This document shows, piece after piece, positions 32,966 through 41,788 of a stretch of DNA of 64,000 bases (position 1 is its first letter; every line of letters begins with the position of its first letter). Origin of the DNA: DASZBX01 sp035943635 (GTDB lineage Bacteria > Actinomycetota > Actinomycetes > Streptomycetales > Catenulisporaceae); the NCBI GenBank assembly GCA_035943635.1, contig DASZBX010000089.1, forward strand, positions 1 to 64,000, in the 5' to 3' direction. A model generated the notes under the pieces. The model saw only the letters and a list, made by a program, of their open reading frames with translations. It ran no database searches and had not been told where the DNA came from. A program made the translations under genes and the position numbers.

Positions 32966-33009
32966 TCACCATATCTCAAGACACTGCTTCGCGCGCTATG
33001 CTGGACCGC

Positions 33010-34206
33010 ATGAGCGGCGGAAGCAGCGCGGCCGAGCCGGGTGGGGGACACATGGATGACGAGCACGACCACGACCACGACCATGACGAGCACGAGCACG
33101 ATGAGCAGGGCCATGAAGAGCACGAGCACGGCCACGAGAAGCACGGTCACGGACACGGCCACGATCACGGCGTGACGATCGGTGCCGACACGGACCAACG
33201 GTATCTGCGCTCGGCCCTGGTCCTGATCCTGGTGTACATGCTGGCCGAGGTGTCCACGGGCATCGCGGCGCATTCGCTCGCGCTGATCACGGACGCCGGG
33301 CACATGCTGACTGACGCGGCGTCACTGGGCCTGGCCTTGTTCGCGATGCGCCTGTCCGCGCGCCCGGCCACCCGGCGGCTGACTTATGGATTCAAACGGG
33401 TCGAGATTCTCTCCGCGCAGGCCAACGGGATCACATTGTTGGTGTTGGTCGGCATCTTTGTTTATGAAGCGGTCGGCCGGCTGGTGAATCCGCCGAAGGT
33501 GGACGGCGCCCTCGTGCTGACGGTCGCGTTGGTCGGGATCGTGGTGAACGGCGGCGCGGCCATGCTGATCGGCCGGGCCAACCGGACCAGCCTGAATGTC
33601 GAGGGCGCGTTCCAGCACGTGCTCAACGACGCGTGGGCGTTCGCGGCGACGGCGGTCTCGGGCGTGGTGGTGATGACGACCGGGTTCCTGCGGGCCGACG
33701 CGCTCGCGTCCCTGGTGGTGGCCGGGCTGATGCTCAAGGCCGGGCTGATGCTGGTCCGGGAGTCGTGGAAGATCTTCCTGGAGGCCGCGCCGGAGGGGGT
33801 GGACCCGGGAGCGGTGCGCAAGGCGCTGGTGGCGGATGACGAGGTGGAATCTGTGCACGATCTGCATATCTGGACTATCACCTCCGGTTTCCCGGCATTG
33901 TCGGCGCATGTGTTGGTGCAGCGGGGCGGGGACTGCCATGAAGTGCGTAACCGGCTCGAAGGAGTGTTGCGGGGCAGTTATGGAATCAAGCACACGACCC
34001 TTCAGGTGGACCATGCGGCCGAATCCCTGTTGGTGATCGGCCGGCCCGGGACGGTGCCGCTGCCGGAGCTGGGCCGGGGCGGCGGCGAAGCCGGTGGTGG
34101 CGCCGGTGCCGGAACCGGTGCAGGGGACGCGCATCCCACTCGCCCGGCCCATCCCGGGCACCGGGATGAGGAGTCCGGTAAGGACTGCCACCGCCGTTCA
34201 GAGTAA
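33010..34206 (+). CDS. Cation diffusion facilitator, zinc exporter with His-rich N-terminus
   Basis: 398 aa CDF protein. Residues 15-60 are a metal-binding tail of alternating His/Asp/Glu (DHDHDHDEHEHDE, HGHGHGHDHG). Six membrane helices follow; TM2 and TM5 hold the HxxxD zinc sites (HSLALITDAGHMLTDAASLG and HVLNDAWAF). The cytoplasmic C-terminal domain ends in VESVHDLHIWTITSGFPALSAHVLV, typical of CzcD/ZitB. A second Gly/His tail closes the protein. The ATG at 33010 is supported by TATGCT (32997-33002) seven bases upstream; the ATG at 33052, after GGGGGA, is a real alternative that would shorten the protein by 14 residues. Confidence 0.93.
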   Translation: MSGGSSAAEPGGGHMDDEHDHDHDHDEHEHDEQGHEEHEHGHEKHGHGHGHDHGVTIGADTDQRYLRSALVLILVYMLAEVSTGIAAHSLALITDAGHMLTDAASLGLALFAMRLSARPATRRLTYGFKRVEILSAQANGITLLVLVGIFVYEAVGRLVNPPKVDGALVLTVALVGIVVNGGAAMLIGRANRTSLNVEGAFQHVLNDAWAFAATAVSGVVVMTTGFLRADALASLVVAGLMLKAGLMLVRESWKIFLEAAPEGVDPGAVRKALVADDEVESVHDLHIWTITSGFPALSAHVLVQRGGDCHEVRNRLEGVLRGSYGIKHTTLQVDHAAESLLVIGRPGTVPLPELGRGGGEAGGGAGAGTGAGDAHPTRPAHPGHRDEESGKDCHRRSE

Positions 34207-34617
34207 GAGCCCTGGGAGGCGTGTTCCGCCGAAACGGTGGGTATTCGGCGCGGGAATTAACCCGGTGAGGTGATTGGCTGCCGAAATCTCACTCGTTTGG
34301 GTTCCTGACATGTCTAGGATCAGTCCACTAGGGTCACCAGTCAGATAAAGAAGGGGCCGACGAAAGCCGGCTCCCCTCCGGTGAGCACTGAGACGCGATA
34401 AGATGTTGATGGACGACCGACGCTCCGGTGAGTGGCGCGGCCGTCTGACACGGCGTCAGTCGACGAGCTCATCGGTACAGCTCAGACAAACTCAATACCG
34501 CACAGACCCTTGAGACTGCGCACCGCGTACTACATCAGGGTTCGGAAGCGAGCAGGACTAGGCCGCTGGGGAAGGCGCCCCTCGTCCGACGACCGAGCCG
34601 ACAGAAGGAGTACGACC
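34207..34617 (+). other. 411-bp leader/intergenic region before the DUF3145 gene
   Basis: A hairpin CGCCGAA/TTCGGCG (34227-34250) ends the CDF gene. The rest has mixed composition, two TAGG-type -10 look-alikes (TAGGAT near 34315, TAGGGT near 34330) and a GC dyad GGGGCCGAC/GCCGGCTCCCC (about 34353-34378). It may be a long 5' leader with regulatory structure. No protein-like frame is seen. Confidence 0.35.
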
Positions 34618-35112
34618 GTGCCTAATCGTGGAGTTCTGTACATCCACTCCGCGCCGCGCGCGCTGTGCCCGCACGTCGAATGGGCCGTCGCGGGCGTGCT
34701 CGGCGCACGAGTGAGCCTGGACTGGGCCCGGCAGCCGGCCGCGGCCTCGCTCTGGCGGTGCGAGCTGCCCTGGCAGGCTCCGGCCGCCGGGACGGCCACC
34801 CGGCTCGCCTCGGCCCTGCGCGGCTGGGAACAGCTGCGCTTCGAGGTGACCGAGGAGCCTTCGGCGGGTGCCGAGGGGGAACGTTACTCCTCCACCCCGC
34901 AGCTCGGCGTGTTCCACGCCGTGACCGGAATCCACGGGGACATCATGATCCCCGAGGACCGGTTGCGGGCGGCGATGATGCGGGCCGCGCGGACCGGGGA
35001 CCTGGAGGAGGAGCTGAACAAGCTGCTCGGCAAGCCCTGGGACGACGAGCTCGAATCGTTCCGCTGCGCTGGTGAGGGTGCGCCGGTGCGCTGGCTGCAC
35101 CAGGTGGTGTGA
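34618..35112 (+). CDS. DUF3145 family protein
   Basis: 164 aa, belonging to an actinobacteria-specific family found as a single conserved gene. Recognisable stretches: RGVLYIHSAPRALCPHVEWAVAGVLG, LDWARQPAAASLWRCELPWQ, GVFHAVTGIHGDIMIPEDRLRAAM, and ELNKLLGKPWDDELESFRCAGEG. The role is unknown. The GTG follows AAGGAG at nine bases; upstream in-frame codons lie in the leader. It is convergent with the DUF2079 gene across a GC hairpin. Confidence 0.9.
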   Translation: MPNRGVLYIHSAPRALCPHVEWAVAGVLGARVSLDWARQPAAASLWRCELPWQAPAAGTATRLASALRGWEQLRFEVTEEPSAGAEGERYSSTPQLGVFHAVTGIHGDIMIPEDRLRAAMMRAARTGDLEEELNKLLGKPWDDELESFRCAGEGAPVRWLHQVV

Positions 35113-35131
35113 GCGATCGGCTCTACGGCGG

Positions 35132-35169
35132 CGGCCCGGATTCCCGGATACATCCGGGGGTCCGGGCCG
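35132..35169. terminator. Bidirectional terminator between DUF3145 and DUF2079 genes
   Basis: CGGCCCGGA..CCCGGAT pairs with ATCCGGG..TCCGGGCCG in a long interrupted stem with a short ACA loop near 35150. It lies between two convergent genes. No T-run. Confidence 0.6.
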
Positions 35170-35238
35170 TTGTCGTGAGGCGGTTGCGGGGTTTCGCGGG
35201 CCGTCGAGGCGGGCCCGCGTGAGTATCAGCCGTCAGGG

Positions 35239-36861
35239 CTAACCCTTGTGCAGGACGATCCAGCCGTCGTCCTGGAACACGACCTGGTATCCGTCGGACT
35301 CCAGGGTGGCCACGGCGGCCTTCTGGTCGTCGACGGTGGCCCAGGGGTAGGACGGGCGCTTGACGTCGGCCAGCACCCACGGCGTCTGCGGGTAGCCGCG
35401 GTCGCCGGGGACGGACCACATGATGACCTTGTCCTTGCTCAGCAGGTGCGGCCCGATCTGGGTGGCGGCCGCGACGGTGACCCCGGCCGGCACGTGCGCC
35501 GCGGCGGTCTTGGCGGAGTCGATGTCGGCGGTGTCCGACTGCCAGAAGTCGGCCTGGGTCATGTGCCACATCGGGTAGCGCTCGACCGTGCTCCAGCTGA
35601 AGACCAGGATGTACAGGCCGAAGACGACCTGGACGACGGTGCGTACAGCCGGTGCGCGCATGGTGCCGAGGAAGCCGAAGCGGCCGAGCCGGCGCCCGTC
35701 CAGTCCGGCGCCGATCCAGCGCGACAGCCGCACGCCGCCGTCCACCGCGGCCAAGAACAGGATCGGCAGCAGGAACGCGTTGTAGTGGTACGGCATGCCC
35801 CAGTACAACTGGTTGTCCGACAGGAAACGCTCGACGATCAGCGGCACGGCCATGATCGCGAGCGGGGACAGCAGCGGCAGGAGCAGCAGCGGCCACAGCA
35901 GCCACTGCAGGGTCTGCCACTTGACCGCCGGGGAGAACAGATCGGTGATCACCCGCCACGGGTGCTCGACCATCGCCTTCACCGCCTGGCCGGTGGTCGG
36001 GCCGAACTCGGTGTAGGTGAAGTCGCGCCCGGCGCTGCCGCCGAAGTGCGGGATGATCACGCTGCCGACCAGTTCGACCATCACCACGCCGACCGGGACC
36101 AGGACGAGCAGCAGGTAGCGCCGGGGGCGGCGCAGTTCGCGCCAGAACTCGTGCCGGCGCAGCGGGGAGAGGTCCTTGGCCGCGAGGTACACGCCGAAGG
36201 CGGCCACCACGAAACCCATGTCGTCCTTGACCCCGAGCAGGAGCAGGCTGATCAGCGCGGCCTGCCGGACCTTGCCGGCCTGGGCGCGCTCGATCATCCA
36301 GGCCATGATCGGCAGGGCGAGGAAGACCTCGTGGAAGGCGAACCACAGCGCCATCTGCATCGGCCAGCTGGCGCCGTAGGCGAGCACCACGAAGTAGGCG
36401 GTCCAGGTGTTCGCGCTGCGCCGGGTGAACATCCACATCGGGATGATCGGCAGCACGGCGAGCAGCGCGGTGCCGAAGTACAGGCTGGAGGGGCCGTCGT
36501 GGATCCAGTAGAGCGGGACGAAGACGGCCAGCAGCGGGGTGAAGTGGTCCGAGAACTGGGACTTGCCGAGACTGTCCAGGCTGGGCAGCGCGACGACCGG
36601 GGAGTCCGGGCCGTGGAAGTGGGCGAGCGAGGAGATGGCCTGGTCGTAGATGCCCACGTCCAGCAGCCCCGAGTTCAGGGTGGAGTCCCGGGTCATCAGG
36701 TAGACGAAGTAGATCCCGCCGTAGACCAGCATGATCAGGCCGAGGCCGAGGACGTGCGGCCACCGGGTACGCACGCCCGCAGCCAGGGCGGCGGCGCGCT
36801 CGCGCCAGCCGGGGCGGGTCTGCTCGGTACCGGACGGCGAGGCGGCGGCAAGAGTGGTCAC
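35239..36861 (-). CDS. DUF2079 multi-pass membrane protein
   Basis: 540 aa with about ten membrane helices. DUF2079 hallmarks: GLLDVGIYDQAISSLAHFHGP near the N-terminus (the D-x-G-x-x-x-Q motif), QFSDHFTPLLAVFVPLYWI, WFAFHEVFLALPIMAW, GVKDDMGFVVAAFG and HYNAFLLPILF. The family resembles GT-C membrane glycosyltransferases, with the early acidic residues in the place of the catalytic ones, but no reaction is proven. The final soluble part (TPWVLADVKRPSYPW) is the usual C-terminal tail. GTG start; GGAG lies 13 bases upstream, so the exact start is not certain. Confidence 0.88.
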   Translation of the reverse strand: MTTLAAASPSGTEQTRPGWRERAAALAAGVRTRWPHVLGLGLIMLVYGGIYFVYLMTRDSTLNSGLLDVGIYDQAISSLAHFHGPDSPVVALPSLDSLGKSQFSDHFTPLLAVFVPLYWIHDGPSSLYFGTALLAVLPIIPMWMFTRRSANTWTAYFVVLAYGASWPMQMALWFAFHEVFLALPIMAWMIERAQAGKVRQAALISLLLLGVKDDMGFVVAAFGVYLAAKDLSPLRRHEFWRELRRPRRYLLLVLVPVGVVMVELVGSVIIPHFGGSAGRDFTYTEFGPTTGQAVKAMVEHPWRVITDLFSPAVKWQTLQWLLWPLLLLPLLSPLAIMAVPLIVERFLSDNQLYWGMPYHYNAFLLPILFLAAVDGGVRLSRWIGAGLDGRRLGRFGFLGTMRAPAVRTVVQVVFGLYILVFSWSTVERYPMWHMTQADFWQSDTADIDSAKTAAAHVPAGVTVAAATQIGPHLLSKDKVIMWSVPGDRGYPQTPWVLADVKRPSYPWATVDDQKAAVATLESDGYQVVFQDDGWIVLHKG

Positions 36862-37080
36862 GGGTCGCCGGGCTCCTACGGGGGGTGATGGAGATGCTGT
36901 CTCAGCTTATCCCGACGCGGCGGCGGCTCGGACGGGTTGCGCGGCGCAGGGAATTCTCAGCGCCGGTTGACAGTGGGGACGCGGGCAGGCGGGCCGGTGC
37001 CGGTTCCGCCGGCCCGCGCGGCCGGGCGGATCAGCCCGGCGGGCGCGCTGCCCGGCCGGCCGCGGGCCGTTGACGCCGGG

Positions 37081-37422
37081 TCAGAAACCGTGGCCGGGGG
37101 GCTGGGCGCCCTTGAGCAGCTGCCGGCCGCGTTCGGCCAGGGTCTCGGCCGCGGCCTCGGTCAGGCCGGTCCGGGCGGCCAGGTCGGCGAAGGTGATCCG
37201 GTCGAACCGGCGCGGGTCGGTCAGGTCGGCGGCGGCGATCGCCTGGTAGGCCGCGGCCCGGTCGGCGGCCGCCCGGAACGCGTCGGCCAGGTCGCAGGCG
37301 CGGCGCAGCAGCTCGCCGGCGTCGGTGATCTCCTCCAGGCCGAAGAACCTGGGGGATTCGGGCTCGGCCAGCGGCAGGTCGACGAACAGGGGCACCGGGC
37401 GGGATTTAGGCTGCTCCTTCAC
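37081..37422 (-). CDS. Hypothetical protein, 113 aa
   Basis: Soluble, mostly helical small protein with an Ala-rich centre (GELLRRACDLADAFRAAADRAAAYQAIAAADL) and a C-terminal stretch that could be a helix-turn-helix (FADLAARTGLTEAAAETLAERGRQLL). I do not recognise a family. It lies 19 bp downstream of the trehalose-phosphatase gene on the same strand and so is probably cotranscribed. Its start ATG is eight bases after AGGGG-like purines. Confidence 0.7.
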   Translation of the reverse strand: MKEQPKSRPVPLFVDLPLAEPESPRFFGLEEITDAGELLRRACDLADAFRAAADRAAAYQAIAAADLTDPRRFDRITFADLAARTGLTEAAAETLAERGRQLLKGAQPPGHGF

Positions 37423-37441
37423 CCCGCCAGTGTGCCACGGG

Positions 37442-38272
37442 TCAACCGGCCGCCGCGATGATGCGCTGGAGCAGGGCCGGGACCCGTTCGGGGCCGTGGA
37501 TCTGGAACCGGGTCTGCTCGATCAGCCGGGGGTCGCTCTCCGGGCTGGTCACGGCCACCCCGAAGCCGTGGCGCAGTCCGCCGGCGGCGGCTTCGGCGGT
37601 TTCGGCGCCGTCCGCGGCCCCGGTTCCGGCCGCGGCCAGGTCCAGGGCGGCGAACGCGGGCAGGTCGCCGAGGTCGTCGCCGAAGTACCAGGCGCCGGTC
37701 AGCCCGGGCAGCACGGCCCGCAGCGCGGCGCCCTTGTCCCAGTCGACCGGGGGCTTGAGTTCCACCACCCGGCGCCCGTGCTGGATCCGCAGGCCGTCCT
37801 GCCCGGCGCGCTCGGCGGCCCAGGCCAGGATCGGCTCCTCCAGCTGCGGGGTGGTGCGGAAGTGCAGGGCGCAGGCCAGGCGCTTGTCCTCGACCAGGGC
37901 GTCCGGGAAGGTCTTGCGGGCATCGCGGACCACGTCGGCCACGATCGGGGCGTACGGTTCGGCGGCCGGCAGGGTCGCGACCGTGCGGCCGCCGTCGGCG
38001 GAGGACTCCAGGCCGTAGAGCCCGAACAGCTCCAGGCCGGGCACCGTGCCCAGGCGCCCGGCCAGGAAGCCGACCGGGCGGGCGGAGACCACCGCGACCC
38101 GCCGGGCCCGGCCGCCGAGTTCGGCCAGGGCGGCCCGGGCCGGTTCCGGGGCCTGCACGGCCTCGGGGTCGTCCTGGATCGGGGCCAGGGTCCCGTCGAA
38201 GTCGAAGAAGAACCCGCAGTCCGCCAGGTGCGCCCCGGTCCAGGCCACCGCCTCGTCGATCGTCAGCTCCAC
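37442..38272 (-). CDS. otsB: Trehalose-6-phosphate phosphatase (OtsB-like)
   Basis: 276 aa HAD-superfamily phosphatase. The nucleophile motif is FFFDFDGTLAPIQDDP, motif II is VAVVSARPVGFL, and the metal-binding motif is WYFGDDLGDLPAF. The cap-region HFRTTP and VVELKPPVDWDKGAAL fit trehalose phosphatases, which dephosphorylate trehalose 6-phosphate. No otsA lies in the window, so the partner synthase must be elsewhere. The start is not firm: a GTG at 38272 is preferred on alignment of the N-terminus, without a clear ribosome site. It lies 98 bp after the geranylgeranyl reductase gene and 19 bp before the 113-aa gene. Confidence 0.88.
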   Translation of the reverse strand: MELTIDEAVAWTGAHLADCGFFFDFDGTLAPIQDDPEAVQAPEPARAALAELGGRARRVAVVSARPVGFLAGRLGTVPGLELFGLYGLESSADGGRTVATLPAAEPYAPIVADVVRDARKTFPDALVEDKRLACALHFRTTPQLEEPILAWAAERAGQDGLRIQHGRRVVELKPPVDWDKGAALRAVLPGLTGAWYFGDDLGDLPAFAALDLAAAGTGAADGAETAEAAAGGLRHGFGVAVTSPESDPRLIEQTRFQIHGPERVPALLQRIIAAAG

Positions 38273-38370
38273 CTGTACTGCCCGCCTGTCCGTGTCGGTG
38301 TCGAATCTTGTGGTTCCGACCCGTCCACTCCCCACGCCGCGCGGGTCGAACCCTGGGCGCGGCGGCCGGT

Positions 38371-39699
38371 TCAGGACAAGGAGCGCAGGGCCAGCTGCGC
38401 GGTCTTGGACCGGGCCATGGCCTCCAGCGAGATCCGGCCGCGGCAGAACCCGGTGAACGCCTTCCATGCGGGCGGCAGGGTGGTGATGGCGGTGTGGAAG
38501 AAGCCCGGGTGCTTGATGAACGCGGCGAGCAGGAGTTTGCCGGTGGCCATCTCGCCGCCGAGGGTGCGGGCGACCTCCTCGGCGTAGCGGGCGCCGGCCT
38601 CGTCGGCCGGTGTGCCCCCGGCTATGGCGACGGCGGCCTGTCCGGCCAGCCGGCCGGAGCGCAGGGCGTAGGAGATGCCCTCACGGGTCCACGGTTCCAG
38701 CAGTCCGGCCGCGTCGCCGGCGACCAGGACCCGGCCGCGGGAGAGCGGCGAGTCGGTCTCCCGGCACCGGGTCAGGTGGCCGGAGTCGGTCAGCGGCGGG
38801 TAGTCGGCCAGGCCGAGCCGGTCGATGAACTCCCGGTAGTAGGTGCGGGTGTCGACGGCGCCGCCCCGGCCGGGCGCGGGCGTCTGCGCGGGCTGGGCCC
38901 GATCGCCCGGCTCGTCTGACGGGCCGTCGGCCTCGGCCGGGGCCCCGGGGTTCGCGCCGCCCCGGCTGCGGGCGGCGATCACGCCGACGGTCAGCACGTC
39001 GCCCTTGGGGAACACCCAGCCGTAGGAGCCGGGCACCGGGCCCCAGTCGATCAGCAGCCGGCCGGACCACTGCGCGGCGACCTGCGGCGGCACCGGGATC
39101 TCGGCCTCCAGGCCCAGGTCCACCTGGTCGCAGCGCACGCCCACGTAGCGGCCGGTCCGCCCGGCCGAGCCGTCGGCGCCGACCACGGCGCGGGCCAGCA
39201 CGGTCGAGCCGTCGGCGAGCAGGGCGGCGACGTGGCCGGGGCCGCCGCCGTCGCCGGGGGTCTCGGCCAGCTTGGCCAGGGCGGCCCGCTCGCGCAGCTC
39301 CGCGCCGGCCTTGACCGCGGTCTCGACCAGGGCGTTGTCGAAGTCGGCCCGGTTGACCAGTTCGAACAGGACGTTCTCGCGGTCGCGCTTGGTCCGGGAC
39401 TTGCGGCCGTTGTGGCTGAACGTGATCGCGGTGATCCGCTGGCGCACCGGGATCTCGAAGCCGGCCGGCAGCGCCGCGCGGGAGTAGCCGATCAGGCCGC
39501 CGCCGCAGGTCTTGTACCGGGGCAGGGCGGCCCGCTCGATCAGCAGGACGGACAGTCCGGCCTCGGCGGCGACCCGGGCGGCGGTGGCCCCGGCCGGGCC
39601 GGCCCCGACCACCACCAGGTCCCAGATCCTGCCCGCGTCCGGATCCGGGGCCTGGTCCGGTCCGGCGGGGGTGTCCTGCTCAACGGTCGAATCGATCAC
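38371..39699 (-). CDS. Geranylgeranyl reductase-family FAD protein
   Basis: 442 aa. The N-terminal dinucleotide fold LVVVGAGPAGATAARVAAEAG, the TCGGGLIGYSRAALP motif and VVGADGSAGRTGRYVGV, plus RVLVAGDAAGLLEPWTREGISYALRSG, define the GGR/digeranylgeranylglycerophospholipid reductase group. In actinobacteria these saturate isoprene units of menaquinone or other prenyl chains (compare MenJ). A 40-residue Pro/Ala-rich insert interrupts the protein near residue 270. GTG start, with TACCCT eight bases upstream suggesting a leaderless transcript. Confidence 0.88.
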   Translation of the reverse strand: MIDSTVEQDTPAGPDQAPDPDAGRIWDLVVVGAGPAGATAARVAAEAGLSVLLIERAALPRYKTCGGGLIGYSRAALPAGFEIPVRQRITAITFSHNGRKSRTKRDRENVLFELVNRADFDNALVETAVKAGAELRERAALAKLAETPGDGGGPGHVAALLADGSTVLARAVVGADGSAGRTGRYVGVRCDQVDLGLEAEIPVPPQVAAQWSGRLLIDWGPVPGSYGWVFPKGDVLTVGVIAARSRGGANPGAPAEADGPSDEPGDRAQPAQTPAPGRGGAVDTRTYYREFIDRLGLADYPPLTDSGHLTRCRETDSPLSRGRVLVAGDAAGLLEPWTREGISYALRSGRLAGQAAVAIAGGTPADEAGARYAEEVARTLGGEMATGKLLLAAFIKHPGFFHTAITTLPPAWKAFTGFCRGRISLEAMARSKTAQLALRSLS

Positions 39700-40698
39700 G
39701 AGTCACCAGGGTAACGGCCCGGGAGTGATCCGGTGTCCGGCGGGCGAATCCGGGCCGGGCCGGCGGGCGGATCCGGCCCGCGGGCGCGGGCCGCGGCCGG
39801 TCCGGGGCGGTCTGGGCGGGCTTGCGGCGGGCCGCGGACCGGTCCGGCGGGGGCGGATCCGGGCCGGAATCGGGGTTCGGGGCCGGTTTGTCCGCGGGGC
39901 GCGGCAGGCGGTGTCGATCCGGTCTCGATCGGATTCCGATTCGGAGGAGATCCGCGGGCGCCCGCGGGCCCGCAGCGGGCTCCGGCGGCCTTTTCCGGAC
40001 TCGCCCCGGCGCCGGAATCGTCAGCTTTCGCAGGGGTATGGCGGTTCTGTCAGGTTTTGTATGTTCGCCCTCCTCGTTTCCGTCCGCGCAGGGCCGGATG
40101 CCCGGGGCGGGTCCCGGCCCGCGGCCGGGGCGGGCGGGGGTGGCCGGGGCGGCGCCGGCGGGCGCAGACCGGACGCCGGACCCGGGGCGCGGGCCACGGC
40201 GCGCCGGGGGCGCGTGAACTGTGCTTTCCCTGCCTCGCAACGGAACCGACGCCGGGTCAGCGGCCCGGATCCGGGCCGCGGCCGGGGCGGGCGGACGGTT
40301 TCCGGGACCCCCTTGACCGGTCCGGTCCGGGGGTCTGGCAAGATCGTCACCGGGGCTCGCGCGGGCGCTCGCTCCGGCGTGCGCCGTGGCCGCGGAGCCC
40401 CTCCATGTCACGTTTCAGGCACCACGGATCACGGATCGGCGGCAGCTATCACAGTTCGGATACTTCTTGGTCCCGGGCGCTTCCAAAAAGATCGGCCAAC
40501 GGCAAAGCTATCCGAATCAGAGACCAAGCGAGGTTTGTTGATCAGTAAACCTGATCGGGCCCGCGAGGAATCCAGGCGTCCCCTCCGTACCGGCGACACC
40601 CGGAACACCCAGCACCACCCGTACCGACCCCATACGTGGAAACCGGATCACAAGTCCCAGCATTGGCACCGCACGAGAAACCAGGACGGCTGCTCAGG
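39700..40698 (+). other. Gene-poor, G-rich region ending in the peptide-transport promoter
   Basis: 39720-40320 is GGCCGG/GGGGC-rich, low-complexity DNA in which all six frames stay open by composition; I see no conserved protein. From about 40400 the base composition becomes A/T-richer and looks like a promoter region, with an inverted repeat GATCAG/CTGATC (40537-40553) that could be an operator. Confidence 0.4.
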
Positions 40699-41703
40699 AT
40701 GGCTATACCTCTTTCCAGCTCAACCCAGGGCGAACCACCGCCCGTGGACGCCGGAGCCAGCCTTTCGGACGCCGAGGCCAAGCGCATCGAGGGCCGTTCG
40801 CTCGGCCAGATAGCCTGGCAGCGGCTGCGCAAGGACAAGGTGGCGATGGGCGGCGGCATCGTGGCGCTGCTGCTGATCCTGATGGCGATCTTCGCGCCGC
40901 TGCTGTCCTCGCTGACCCACACCGACCCGGACACCGGCAACTCGAACCTGATCGACGCCAACCTCGGCACGCCGATCGGCGGCCTCGGCGGGATCAACGG
41001 CTCGCACATCCTGGGCGTCGACCTCGAGGGCCGCGACCTGTTCAGCCGGATCGTGTACGGGGCGAGGATCTCGCTCGGCGTGGCCGGCGTCTCGACCCTG
41101 GTGGCCATCCTGCTCGGGGCGACCCTCGGCATGGTCGCGGGCTACTTCGGCGGCTGGATCGACTCCGTGATCAGCCGGACGATGGACATCATGCTCGCGT
41201 TCCCGCTGCTGCTGTTCGCGATCTCGCTCTCCGCGGTGCTGGAGAACTCGGCCTTCGGCCTGACCGGCAACACCCTGCACTTCGCCGTGCTGGTGTTCAT
41301 CATCGGCTTCTTCAGCTGGCCCTACATCGGCCGGATCGTGCGCGGCCAGACCATCGGGCTGCGCGAGCGCGAGTTCATCGACGCCGCCCGGGCGCTGGGC
41401 GCCCGGCCGAGCCGGATCATCTTCCACGAGATCCTGCCCAACCTGATGGCGCCGATCATGATCTACGCCACCCTGCTCATTCCGGTCAACATCCTGTTCG
41501 AGGCGGCGCTGTCCTTCCTCCAGGTGGGTTTTCGGGACCCGACCCCGTCCTGGGGCGACATGATCAACCAGTCGATCCAGTACTACCAGGTCGACCCCGA
41601 ATACCTGATCGTCCCGGGCACCGCAATCCTCCTCACCGTGTTGGCCTTCAACCTCTTCGGTGACGGGCTGCGGGACGCGTTCGACCCCAAAGCCAGTCGA
41701 TAG
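40699..41703 (+). CDS. Peptide/nickel-type ABC transporter permease (DppC/OppC-like)
   Basis: 334 aa. N-terminal cytoplasmic part (LGQIAWQRLRKDKVAMGGG), then TM1 (IVALLLILMAIFAPLL), a periplasmic loop ending HILGVDLEGRDLFSRIVYGARIS (the DppC signature), and five more helices. The ATPase-coupling EAA loop is EFIDAARALGARPSRIIFHEILPNLMAP. The ATG at 40699 is favoured on protein length; a GTG at 40636 is in frame. It is the first gene of a plus-strand operon with a solute-binding protein and a DppB-type permease but no ATPase. Confidence 0.93.
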   Translation: MAIPLSSSTQGEPPPVDAGASLSDAEAKRIEGRSLGQIAWQRLRKDKVAMGGGIVALLLILMAIFAPLLSSLTHTDPDTGNSNLIDANLGTPIGGLGGINGSHILGVDLEGRDLFSRIVYGARISLGVAGVSTLVAILLGATLGMVAGYFGGWIDSVISRTMDIMLAFPLLLFAISLSAVLENSAFGLTGNTLHFAVLVFIIGFFSWPYIGRIVRGQTIGLREREFIDAARALGARPSRIIFHEILPNLMAPIMIYATLLIPVNILFEAALSFLQVGFRDPTPSWGDMINQSIQYYQVDPEYLIVPGTAILLTVLAFNLFGDGLRDAFDPKASR

Positions 41704-41788
41704 CGTCCGGCAGGACTGCCAGAACAAGAAACCAAAGGTACGGACGAAAGTCCATGGCACCATCTACAAGAAGGGTTCCTGGATCACC

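Noticed and set aside
34350..34380. c-di-AMP (ydaO) riboswitch in the long leader before DUF3145
   Set aside because: Only a GC dyad is present; the conserved ydaO core motifs could not be found.
39733..40548. 271-aa plus-strand and 243-aa minus-strand frames in the G-rich region
   Set aside because: Both are dominated by Gly/Arg/Pro/Ala runs dictated by GGCC repeats; no start is supported by a ribosome site and no family is visible.
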